8,156 nucleotides of DNA from Alphaproteobacteria bacterium (lineage in GTDB: Bacteria > Pseudomonadota > Alphaproteobacteria > Puniceispirillales > Puniceispirillaceae), in NCBI GenBank assembly GCA_011524805.1, contig WTJO01000009.1:1-8156 (forward strand). The letters run 5' to 3'. Position 1 is the first letter of the stretch. Every line of letters starts with the position of its first letter. The notes beneath the pieces were generated by a model. That model did not search any database, was not told where the DNA came from, and was given only the letters and a program-made list of their open reading frames with translations. Shown here piece by piece: positions 1 through 6,466 of the stretch. The position numbers and the translations under genes were made by a program.

Positions 1-2689
1 TTAAAATGCCGCGGGCTTTCGCATCTTGTGGGTTAAGACGCATAATCCAGTAATAATGCCCATCAACTAATTCCCTATGATCTTTGACATCATTCAGAAA
101 CGAATCCTTGCCATCTGCATGGGTATGGAAACTGAAACGCGAATGTGGCGTGATAAGCTGGATAGGATAATGGGTGGCATTATCGCCAATATGCGGGCCT
201 TCCCATGATTTATTGTATTTCGCAAGGGGGGGACGTTCTTTATCTTCTGGGTCAAAGCGTTTCAGGCTCTGCGCTTCAAATTCCAGCTTGCCTGTCTGGG
301 TTTGCAGCCCTTTGCCAAACTGTTCAGTATAATCCCCCGGCAAAGGCATAGGTTCAGGCACATTTTTAACCCCGCCATTTGCAAACCAGCTAAAGGCTGC
401 TGGCGCGCGCAATTCTTCTTTTTCAGTGGGTATAATGAAATAGCCCTTCTTCATAAACGCTTTCCAGCTAATATGCTGTGAGACATCAGAGGCTTCAAAC
501 ATCCGTTTTGCCCAGTCAATATCGCGCATGCCTTCGGTGAAATAGGTGCCAAGCCCCAGACGCTGTGCGATACCTGTGAAAATATCAAAATCAGATTTGG
601 ACTCGCCAACAGGCTCAATACATTTTGACTGGAACGCAACAAAGCGGTGGTTTACCTGTGAATTGAAATGCGCGCCATAACCGCCTGCATTCGCCCATTC
701 ACCAATATCAAATCTTTCAAGATGTGTGCAGGCAGGCAGGATAATATCTGCAAAGCTGGTATCCCCCTCATGCCAGATTGACTGGTTGACGACAAATTCG
801 AGGCTGGGATGTTTATACATCTCAACATAGCGATTAACATCGCTCAAAGTGCCCAGAATAGAGCTGCCATAACGATAAAGCATATGAACGCGGGAATGCC
901 CGGGGGCAGGATATCTGATTTTCTGGAACTGGCCTTCAATGCGCATCGCGTCCCACACATACCCCTCACATTCACCATCAATGATCGCATCAGGTAATTT
1001 GAGGCGCGGTATTTTCTGTGTGGACGGGTTAATCGACGCCAGCTGTGGCATCCGCTGATACAGGCTGACCGCCAGACCGGTATGGTTCAAATCGCCAGAC
1101 ATGCCGCCATCTGCATAGCCGGGAAAATAAAATCCGAAATCATGCGGCACGCCCATCTGCATATTGCCCATATTGATACCGGGCTTGCCCAGCCCCTGCA
1201 TGGCCATAAGACACACCATCATCCGCGGCCACTGATTGCCTGTGGGATTTCTAGCCGCACCGCCAAAGGTGTTGCCCATACCGCCCACTGCGAGATAGGT
1301 TTTTCTGGTTCCCCACTGGCGGGCAAGGGCGCGTATATCTTTTGCAGGCACGCCTGTTTCTGTTTCCTGCCATTCTGGCGTCTTAGCAACGCCATCTTCT
1401 GTGCCCATGACATAAGCCTGCCACGCCTCAAAGCCGTGAGTATGTTCTGCTACATAATCCTTGTCGTACAGCCCCTCGCTGATCCAGACATAGGCAATCG
1501 CAAGTGCGATCGCAGGAGATGTTGTTGGCCGCGGTGAAATCCACTTGCCGCCCAGCATCTGGGCTGTGTCATTATAATGCGGGTCAATATGCACAAAATC
1601 GATATCAAGCTCTTTAAGCCATTGGCGGCGGATTGAGCCTTCAAGGCCAGAATAAATCCCATTTGTTGCTTCTGGATTTGAAGACCAGAACACCACCATT
1701 TCGGCATGTTTCAGACAATCTTCAACAGTCCCGAAAGGCTCACCACCCCCGACACGAAGGCTATTGCCCCAATGATGTGTTGCGCCCCAATACCAGCCTT
1801 CCCAGCTATCCGGATTATGATGCACCTCTGTGGTACCAATTGCATTCATGAAACGTATTTTTGCACTGAGATAATAGCCGATATTCCCCCAATTATGATG
1901 AGAGCCATTTGATTGTGCGATAGCGCCCTGTCCATACTGCTTTTTCATTCGCTTAATTTCACTGGCGACAATATCAAATGCTTCATCCCAGCTAATCGGC
2001 TCATAACCTGAATCACCCCGATTTTGAATATTGCGCTCACCATTAGGGTCAAAATCTACGCGCTTCATCGGCGTCATAATACGGTTGGGCGCATAAACCA
2101 TAGACTTCCAGTTCATGGCATGCGGACTGACTGAGGTTTTACGCGGCGGGGTAAACTGCTTGCCGCGTGCGGTGATGGTATAGCTTTGTGCGTCACTATC
2201 GGTCAGCTCAATCGGTGTCGTGCGCTGGATTTTGCCATCTTTGACATACACATATAATGGCCCGCCATTGGTAATGGTCACATAGCGCATGACACCGTCA
2301 CCCATATCCGTGCCATGTGTCCAGTCTGCCCCTGTTGCGGCCATCACTGTCTGGGCAAACCATACTCCGTCAGCATCATCACCTTCAGGATGTATCAGAA
2401 AATTTTTAATCGCTTCGATTTGTTCTAGCTGATTGATAGGGGGCGTTAACAGTCTGGCGGCAATTTTTGCTGTCTTGAAAACAAGCGCAAAATCAGCCTC
2501 AGAATGCACGCCAGCTTTTGATGAGACCTTGCCATTTTCAAAGATATATAGCCTGCCAAATCTGCCATCTTTAGTTTTGAGCTGAACCTTGAGGTTTTTA
2601 CCCTCAATACGCTTTCTGAACTCGGCGCTTTTCAGCGCTGCATATTTGAACATCATGGCGAGTCCAAGTAAAATCGCATTCAGTTTCAT
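1..2689 (-). CDS. Molybdopterin transhydroxylase / resorcinol hydroxylase-like large subunit with SCP2-like N-terminal domain (partial)
   Basis: 896 uninterrupted codons run off the left edge, so the C-terminus is missing. Residues about 30-115 look like an SCP2-type fold (short strands, then 'ADFALVFKTAKIAARLL' and 'FLIHPEGDD'). From about 135 the protein follows the large subunit of pyrogallol-phloroglucinol transhydroxylase, starting with 'TNGGPLYVYVKDGKI' and lacking the N-terminal Fe-S cysteines of many DMSO-reductase-family enzymes. His264 (NGSHHN), Asp294-Ser295 (HNPDSWEGW) and Tyr525 (FPGY) match, with an offset of 120-121, the active-site His144, Asp174-Ser175 and Tyr404 I recall from the Pelobacter enzyme. 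The family works on polyhydroxybenzenes with a bis-MGD molybdenum cofactor; resorcinol hydroxylase of denitrifiers is a relative. No Tat or Sec signal is visible, so it is probably cytoplasmic. The Fe-S small subunit is not in the window. An AAAGGGGA ribosome binding site supports ATG 2689. The family is secure; the substrate is inferred. Confidence 0.88.
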   Translation of the reverse strand, partial: MKLNAILLGLAMMFKYAALKSAEFRKRIEGKNLKVQLKTKDGRFGRLYIFENGKVSSKAGVHSEADFALVFKTAKIAARLLTPPINQLEQIEAIKNFLIHPEGDDADGVWFAQTVMAATGADWTHGTDMGDGVMRYVTITNGGPLYVYVKDGKIQRTTPIELTDSDAQSYTITARGKQFTPPRKTSVSPHAMNWKSMVYAPNRIMTPMKRVDFDPNGERNIQNRGDSGYEPISWDEAFDIVASEIKRMKKQYGQGAIAQSNGSHHNWGNIGYYLSAKIRFMNAIGTTEVHHNPDSWEGWYWGATHHWGNSLRVGGGEPFGTVEDCLKHAEMVVFWSSNPEATNGIYSGLEGSIRRQWLKELDIDFVHIDPHYNDTAQMLGGKWISPRPTTSPAIALAIAYVWISEGLYDKDYVAEHTHGFEAWQAYVMGTEDGVAKTPEWQETETGVPAKDIRALARQWGTRKTYLAVGGMGNTFGGAARNPTGNQWPRMMVCLMAMQGLGKPGINMGNMQMGVPHDFGFYFPGYADGGMSGDLNHTGLAVSLYQRMPQLASINPSTQKIPRLKLPDAIIDGECEGYVWDAMRIEGQFQKIRYPAPGHSRVHMLYRYGSSILGTLSDVNRYVEMYKHPSLEFVVNQSIWHEGDTSFADIILPACTHLERFDIGEWANAGGYGAHFNSQVNHRFVAFQSKCIEPVGESKSDFDIFTGIAQRLGLGTYFTEGMRDIDWAKRMFEASDVSQHISWKAFMKKGYFIIPTEKEELRAPAAFSWFANGGVKNVPEPMPLPGDYTEQFGKGLQTQTGKLEFEAQSLKRFDPEDKERPPLAKYNKSWEGPHIGDNATHYPIQLITPHSRFSFHTHADGKDSFLNDVKDHRELVDGHYYWIMRLNPQDAKARGIL

Positions 2690-2698
2690 AGCGCTAAT

Positions 2699-2706
2699 TC
2701 CCCTTT
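2699..2706 (-). promoter_or_regulatory. Ribosome binding site of the molybdopterin enzyme gene
   Basis: Read on the minus strand this is AAAGGGGA, nine bases ahead of ATG 2689. It fixes the start upstream of the SCP2-like domain, so that extra domain belongs to the translated protein and does not come from choosing too early a start. Confidence 0.65.
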
Positions 2707-2796
2707 ACATAAATTTTGACGACACGCCAGCTTAATGAAAACACCCAAATCTGCGAAAAATCCACACAGTATGAAAAAGAGTAATGTGCCGATAAT

Positions 2797-2825
2797 TTGA
2801 CATTTACGTCTTATTATTGTGTATT
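2797..2825 (+). promoter_or_regulatory. Candidate sigma70 promoter of the IclR regulator gene
   Basis: TTGACA (2797-2802), a perfect -35 match, is followed after 17 bases by TGTATT (2820-2825; 4 of 6 matches to the -10 consensus). Transcription would begin near 2832. That leaves almost no leader for a GTG at 2838 and favours translation from ATG 2886. The -10 lies inside the left arm of the inverted repeat at 2820-2863, as expected for autorepression. Confidence 0.5.
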
Positions 2826-2863
2826 GCATTATGATACGTGTGTACCATATCATGGTCAATACA
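2820..2863. promoter_or_regulatory. Nested 44-bp inverted repeat, candidate IclR operator
   Basis: Outer arms TGTATTG (2820-2826) and CAATACA (2857-2863) enclose inner arms ATGATA (2831-2836) and TATCAT (2848-2853). The gaps between outer and inner arms are 4 and 3 bases, so 13 bases per side are symmetric apart from a one-base offset. A smaller overlapping palindrome, ACCATATCATGGT, lies at 2844-2856. The element sits between the divergent IclR and molybdopterin enzyme genes and covers the predicted -10 and transcription start of the regulator. Assignment to this IclR protein is inference. Confidence 0.5.
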
Positions 2864-2885
2864 AATTAATTTAGATATTCAGGGC

Positions 2886-3662
2886 ATGACATCTAAAAAC
2901 TTCACCTCTTCTCAGGGTATCCAGGTTATTGCAAGAGCAGCAGCAATTCTGCGGGTGCTGAAGGATGATAATAGCGGGCTCAGCCTTGGCCAGATTGCAG
3001 ACCGCACCAGATTGGCGCGTTCAACGGTTCAGCGTATTGTCAATGCGCTTGTAGATGAAGGTCTGGTTATGACAGGCGAGCGGGGCGGCAGCTTGCGGCT
3101 AGGCCCAGAAATTCAGGCAATGGCATCTGCCAGCCGGTCTGATATTACAGACCTGCTTCACCCATTGCTTGCCCATCTGTCCTCTATTACGGGCGAGACA
3201 GTAGACCTTGCACTGTTCCGAAAAGATCATATGGTTTTTATTGACCAGATTATTGGTTCACACCGACTGCGCGCGGTAGCCACGATTGGCGAGACATTTC
3301 CTATGACCTCAACAGCAAATGGCAAAGCCTGTCTTGCGATGATGCAGGATGATATGACTGAGATGATAGCTATGCATGAATTACGTGCCAATGGGCGCGG
3401 CATCAGGCGCATGGGTCAATTTATGAAAGAAATTCACATTATTCGTCAAACCGGAATTGCCTTTGATATAGATGAGCAGACTGATGGTATTTCAGCGCTT
3501 GGCATCAGCTTTCGTGACGAGCGGGACGCATGTTATGCGATCTCTCTTCCTGTGCCATCCTACCGGTTTGAACAGAATAGGCAGAAGCTGATATCAGCCC
3601 TTGAGACTGCCAGAAATTCGCTTCTTGAGTACAATCTGAAACCATTTTCTCCAGCAACGTAA
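2886..3662 (+). CDS. IclR-family transcriptional regulator
   Basis: The 258-residue protein is typical of IclR regulators. An N-terminal winged helix-turn-helix spans roughly residues 12-75, with a recognition region LARSTVQRIVNALVDEGLV. A GAF-like effector domain follows from about 85 to 245, with the usual 'GIAFDIDEQTDGISALG' stretch near 190-206. Such regulators bind a small metabolite, often an aromatic acid or its breakdown product, and control a neighbouring divergent catabolic operon. The molybdopterin enzyme gene, divergent across a 196-bp gap, is the obvious target. The frame is open back to a GTG at 2838, which would add 16 residues, but the predicted promoter places the transcript start around 2832, so ATG 2886 is preferred. 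The ribosome binding site is weak (CAGGGC close to the ATG). The effector cannot be told from sequence. Confidence 0.9.
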   Translation: MTSKNFTSSQGIQVIARAAAILRVLKDDNSGLSLGQIADRTRLARSTVQRIVNALVDEGLVMTGERGGSLRLGPEIQAMASASRSDITDLLHPLLAHLSSITGETVDLALFRKDHMVFIDQIIGSHRLRAVATIGETFPMTSTANGKACLAMMQDDMTEMIAMHELRANGRGIRRMGQFMKEIHIIRQTGIAFDIDEQTDGISALGISFRDERDACYAISLPVPSYRFEQNRQKLISALETARNSLLEYNLKPFSPAT

Positions 3663-3690
3663 AACCCCTTCCACAACATTGTGAAAGGGG
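3661..3690 (-). terminator. Hairpin terminator in the convergent gap, strongest for the FAH-family gene
   Basis: CCCCTTCCACAA (3665-3676) pairs with TTGTGAAAGGGG (3679-3690) with one mismatch; the innermost pairs probably open to form the loop. On the minus strand the hairpin is followed by TTTT (3664-3661), so it best fits termination of the leftward FAH-family gene ending at 3761. On the plus strand it lies directly after the IclR stop codon but has no T-tract, so rightward termination would be weaker. Confidence 0.7.
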
Positions 3691-3760
3691 GATGCATGCG
3701 TTATAGCCTATTGGATATTATGCGGTGATGTTACGCAGTTACATTAAATGACGTCATGGT

Positions 3761-4621
3761 CTACGCTTCATCTTTAATGGTATTTCGTAACAGACCAACC
3801 TGCTCGATTTCCACTTCAACCACATCACCATCTTCCATCCATAGAGGCGGTTTGCGTGCATGCCCTACTCCGGATGGCGTGCCCATCAAAATCACATCAC
3901 CTGGCTCAAGTGTCAGCCCTTGCGTGATATAGACCAATGTTTCCACAACGGGGAACATCATCATATCGGTATTGCTTGACTGTACGGTCTGGCCGTTCAG
4001 ACGACATTCAATATTAAGGCCTTTGGCACCTGCTGGCAATTCGTCAGCGGTGACAAAGACGGGGCCAAAAGGACCTGTATTGTCAAAATTCTTGCCCATT
4101 GTCCATTGGATGGTATGGCGCTGAAATTCACGAACAGACCCGTCATTGGCACAAGAATAGCCTGCAACCGCATCAAGCGCATTTTCTTCTGTCAGATGAC
4201 GAGAGCGTTTGCCAACAATAAGCGCTAATTCCGCTTCAAAATCCAGTGTCTCAGATACAGACGGGCGGATAAGTGGCTCATTATGCGCAATCATGGATGT
4301 TGCGGTACGCATAAATACCGTCGGAAAAGGCTGTTTTTCAAAAATGCCTTCATTCACATGTTCCATATAGTTCAGGCCAAGACATAGAATCTTGCCGGGC
4401 GAACTGACAGGAAGCGCAAAAGAGAGACTGTCAAACTTTCGCATATCTGCGTCTGTTGCCTTATCTGCTATAGACTGCACAGCCTGAAACGCATCATCAG
4501 CGATTACAGCCTGAATATCTCGTGGGGCGCCAGCATCAACTGATGTTAGGTCAATAACATCATCGCCGTTCACAACACCAATACGCACACCATCATCTGC
4601 ATGAAAATTGACCAATCGCAT
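3761..4621 (-). CDS. Fumarylacetoacetate hydrolase (FAH) family protein
   Basis: The 286-residue protein is of normal family length. A short N-terminal domain (about 1-70) is followed by the catalytic FAH fold. Diagnostic stretches are 'KILCLGLNYMEHVNE' (77-91), the Glu-x-Glu metal site in 'LDFEAELALIVGK' (Glu129, Glu131), Asp160 in 'SCANDGSV', 'GKNFDNTGPFGP' (176-187) and 'MGTPSGVG' (246-253). His88 and Glu91 are placed like the His-Glu dyad known in acylpyruvase-type members. The family binds Mg2+ or Mn2+ and hydrolyses, decarboxylates or isomerises 2-oxo or beta-diketo acids in aromatic catabolism. Beside a ring-cleavage dioxygenase, a role on an opened-ring product is likely, but hydroxyquinol cleavage normally needs maleylacetate reductase, so the step is unassigned. 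It is divergent from the GntR gene (199-bp gap). The ribosome binding site is weak (GGGTG). Confidence 0.88.
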   Translation of the reverse strand: MRLVNFHADDGVRIGVVNGDDVIDLTSVDAGAPRDIQAVIADDAFQAVQSIADKATDADMRKFDSLSFALPVSSPGKILCLGLNYMEHVNEGIFEKQPFPTVFMRTATSMIAHNEPLIRPSVSETLDFEAELALIVGKRSRHLTEENALDAVAGYSCANDGSVREFQRHTIQWTMGKNFDNTGPFGPVFVTADELPAGAKGLNIECRLNGQTVQSSNTDMMMFPVVETLVYITQGLTLEPGDVILMGTPSGVGHARKPPLWMEDGDVVEVEIEQVGLLRNTIKDEA

Positions 4622-4653
4622 AATTTACACCCATTTCTTTCTATTATTCTGAT

Positions 4654-4682
4654 TTTATAAACAGTATTGGCAGGCAGAACAA
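4654..4682 (-). promoter_or_regulatory. Candidate promoter of the FAH-family gene
   Basis: Read leftward, TTGTTC (4682-4677) and TATAAA (4659-4654) are separated by 17 bases, about 30 bases upstream of ATG 4621. The -10 is good and the -35 poor (3 of 6), which suits a gene needing activation or relief from repression. This is a motif match only. Confidence 0.35.
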
Positions 4683-4718
4683 ATCAAAAAACGATTTATT
4701 CCCCTGTTTTTCAAAAAT

Positions 4719-4739
4719 ATCTATAAATTTAACATAGAT
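4719..4739. promoter_or_regulatory. Inverted repeat ATCTAT-N9-ATAGAT, candidate regulator site
   Basis: Perfect 6-bp arms (4719-4724 and 4734-4739) lie just upstream of the predicted GntR-gene -35 box at 4746 and on the far side of the FAH-family promoter. They resemble ACCTAT-N10-ATAGGT at 6442-6463 upstream of the dioxygenase. A shared site for the GntR protein is possible but unproven, because arms this short and AT-rich can occur by chance. Confidence 0.35.
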
Positions 4740-4745
4740 TGTATA

Positions 4746-4773
4746 TTGATAAACTTTTTGCCCTATTTATACT
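4746..4773 (+). promoter_or_regulatory. Sigma70-type promoter of the GntR regulator gene
   Basis: TTGATA (4746-4751) and TATACT (4768-4773) match the consensus at 5 of 6 positions each and are 16 bases apart. Transcription would start near 4780. The open frame extends back to a TTG at 4746, but that TTG is inside the -35 box and cannot be the start codon. This fixes translation at ATG 4821. Confidence 0.6.
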
Positions 4774-4804
4774 ATTTATGTGGCGTATCAGGTAATCCAT
4801 TTCT

Positions 4805-4810
4805 GGGGAG
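4805..4810 (+). promoter_or_regulatory. Ribosome binding site of the GntR regulator gene
   Basis: GGGGAG lies ten bases before ATG 4821. With the promoter at 4746-4773 it settles the start and removes 25 upstream in-frame codons. Confidence 0.6.
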
Positions 4811-4820
4811 ACATGTTCAG

Positions 4821-5534
4821 ATGAGTGAGTTTCAGCATGAGGGAAATGGACTAGCTATTACTGATGAATCTGCCGGTTCTGCCTCAATGACAAGCCGCGC
4901 CTACAGCCAGATGAAACAGGATATTATCTCAGGCCGCCTTCACCCCGGCCAGAAGCTGAAAATTGAAGAGTTACGCCAGAAATATGATACTGGCACAAGC
5001 CCTATCAGAGAAGCGTTAAGCCTGCTGACATCAGACTATCTTGTAGAGCGCAAAGATCAGCGCGGATTTCGCGTATCTACTGCCAGTGCCGAAAAATTTG
5101 AAGAATTATTGAGAACACGATGCTGGCTGGAAGACAGGGCAATACGAGAATCTATTGCGCGCGGCTCATCACAATGGGAAGAGAAAGTGGTGTTGGCAAA
5201 TTACCGTCTATCCCGTATTCCGCGCTCTCAGTCAGCAGATAATTTTATCGCTAATCAGCAATGGGAAGTGGCCCATAAAGACTTTCACATGACGTTGATT
5301 TCGGAATGCGGTTCCTCGTTATTACTAACATTCTGCGAGCAGCTATATCAGCAAAATATTCGCTATCGACAGCTTTCAGGGGCAACTGCATATCCAGAGC
5401 GGGATATTGCTGAGGAACATAATTCTATCTGTGATGCCGTATTGTCGCGCGATGCAGAGCTTGCCGCCCAGCTGCTGGTAGAACATTACAATAAAACCAG
5501 CCATTTTGTGCAGCGCGAACTAACCAAAGACTAG
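4821..5534 (+). CDS. GntR-family transcriptional regulator, FCD (FadR C-terminal) type
   Basis: The 237-residue protein has the two-domain FCD plan. A winged helix-turn-helix spans about residues 25-87 ('SGRLHPGQKLKIEELRQKY', then 'TSPIREALSLLTSDYLV' and the wing 'RGFRVS'). An all-helical ligand-binding domain follows from about 92 to 235. His156 (DFHMTL), His200 (EEHNSI) and His222 (EHYN) sit where FCD proteins usually carry metal-binding histidines. Members typically repress catabolic genes and release DNA on binding an organic acid. The neighbours suggest control of the divergent FAH-family gene and perhaps of the convergent dioxygenase. MatR, which controls malonate genes in rhizobia, is also an FCD GntR protein, so control of the malonyl-CoA decarboxylase gene at 6574 is an alternative. 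The gene ends exactly against the dioxygenase stop codon. Confidence 0.9.
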   Translation: MSEFQHEGNGLAITDESAGSASMTSRAYSQMKQDIISGRLHPGQKLKIEELRQKYDTGTSPIREALSLLTSDYLVERKDQRGFRVSTASAEKFEELLRTRCWLEDRAIRESIARGSSQWEEKVVLANYRLSRIPRSQSADNFIANQQWEVAHKDFHMTLISECGSSLLLTFCEQLYQQNIRYRQLSGATAYPERDIAEEHNSICDAVLSRDAELAAQLLVEHYNKTSHFVQRELTKD

Positions 5535-6404
5535 CTATTTGGGCGCCAGAACAAAGTCGAAATCAACCACATAGTAAGGCGTGTCGATATGCGGCTTTAT
5601 TGCCAGTTCATCTGGCAGGTCTGACGGGTCATGGCGTTCCTGATATTCCATAATCAATTTCTCGCGCACCCCGAAGACAGCATCTTCGTCAAGATACGGA
5701 TCATCACTTGGAAACACCTCTGTCACAAGCGTACGATGCTCTGCCGAGGTTACGATAAAATGCAGATGTGACGGGCGCCATGGATGCCTGCCGGTAGCGC
5801 GCAACAACTCTCCAACCGGTCCATCTTCTGGGACAGTATAGGGAGCAGGACGTACAGTGGAAAACAGATACCGGCCATCTGCGCCTGTTTTCATACATCC
5901 GTAAAAATTAAACTCGGGCTGGCTGTCATCCTGACCGGAATACAGCCCGTTTTCAGCCGTCTGCCAAATCTCTAATACCGCACCTTCGATTGGCGTGCCA
6001 TCTGTTGAGGTTACACACCCTCCCACAATGGTTGGCGCACCCTCATTATCACCTTTCATATCAGCACCAAATGCCAAATCCGGGGCACCCCGCACATGAA
6101 AGGGACCTAGCACACTTGACGGTGTGCCATTGTCAGGCGAATTTACCATATCAACCAATGACGACAGACCCAATACATCAGAGAACAGCACAAATTCATT
6201 TCTCTCCGGTGTCGAGATGTCGCCTGCATTATACAGTAACTCAAGCCCTTTGCGCCATTCATCATGCGTTAACCCTGTCTCACGCACAAAATCATGAAGA
6301 TGGTGGGCAAGACGGGTAAGTATAAATTGCAACCGCTCATCTGTATCATCTGACATATAATCAAGAAAAGACTGGGTGATTGTATCAGAAGTGACATTTC
6401 TCAT
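5535..6404 (-). CDS. Intradiol ring-cleavage dioxygenase, probably hydroxyquinol 1,2-dioxygenase
   Basis: The 289-residue protein has a helical N-terminal dimerisation domain (about 1-100) and a beta-sandwich Fe(III) domain. The four iron ligands are visible: Tyr155 (ENGLY), Tyr189 (PAPYTVP), His213 and His215 (WRPSHLHF). Spacings of 34, 24 and 2 nearly equal those I recall for hydroxyquinol 1,2-dioxygenase (Tyr164, Tyr197, His221, His223). The stretches 'VPEDGPVGELLRATGRHPWR' and 'TLVTEVFPSDDPYLDEDAVF' are characteristic of the hydroxyquinol/catechol group, and the hydroxyquinol branch fits best. The enzyme uses O2 to open 1,2,4-trihydroxybenzene between two hydroxyls, giving maleylacetate. 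It is cytoplasmic, with no signal peptide. Its stop codon abuts that of the GntR gene. The start at ATG 6404 has only a purine-rich AAGAAAG-type upstream sequence. Catechol or hydroxylated catechols are alternative substrates. Confidence 0.9.
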   Translation of the reverse strand: MRNVTSDTITQSFLDYMSDDTDERLQFILTRLAHHLHDFVRETGLTHDEWRKGLELLYNAGDISTPERNEFVLFSDVLGLSSLVDMVNSPDNGTPSSVLGPFHVRGAPDLAFGADMKGDNEGAPTIVGGCVTSTDGTPIEGAVLEIWQTAENGLYSGQDDSQPEFNFYGCMKTGADGRYLFSTVRPAPYTVPEDGPVGELLRATGRHPWRPSHLHFIVTSAEHRTLVTEVFPSDDPYLDEDAVFGVREKLIMEYQERHDPSDLPDELAIKPHIDTPYYVVDFDFVLAPK

Positions 6405-6436
6405 GATTAATTCTTTCTTCTCGGCATCCTATATGA

Positions 6437-6466
6437 AAAATACCTATATTTTCTAAAATAGGTCAA
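6437..6466 (-). promoter_or_regulatory. Candidate promoter of the dioxygenase gene
   Basis: Read leftward, TTGACC (6466-6461; 5 of 6 matches) is followed after 18 bases by TATTTT (6442-6437; 4 of 6). The inverted repeat at 6442-6463 fills the spacer, the classic position for a repressor site. The start codon is about 33 bases downstream. Confidence 0.4.
6442..6463. promoter_or_regulatory. Inverted repeat ACCTAT-N10-ATAGGT in the dioxygenase promoter
   Basis: Perfect 6-bp arms lie at 6442-6447 and 6458-6463, between the predicted -35 and -10 boxes of the leftward dioxygenase gene. The CTAT/ATAG core matches the repeat at 4719-4739 near the GntR gene. Occupation would block RNA polymerase. Which protein binds here is unknown. 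Confidence 0.4.

Noticed and set aside
1082..1537. Plus-strand open frame of 151 codons
   Set aside because: It is antisense to the molybdopterin enzyme gene, whose minus-strand frame carries clear family motifs throughout this stretch; the plus-strand product resembles no protein and has no ribosome binding site.
2838..2885. GTG start adding 16 residues to the IclR regulator
   Set aside because: It lies about six bases past the predicted transcription start and inside the inverted repeat, and the added residues do not resemble an IclR N-terminus.
4746..4820. TTG start adding 25 residues to the GntR regulator
   Set aside because: The TTG is part of a good -35 box, and ATG 4821 has a proper ribosome binding site.
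5990..6319. Plus-strand open frame of 109 codons
   Set aside because: It is a shadow of the dioxygenase gene; the product is rich in His, Pro and Leu with no recognisable domain.
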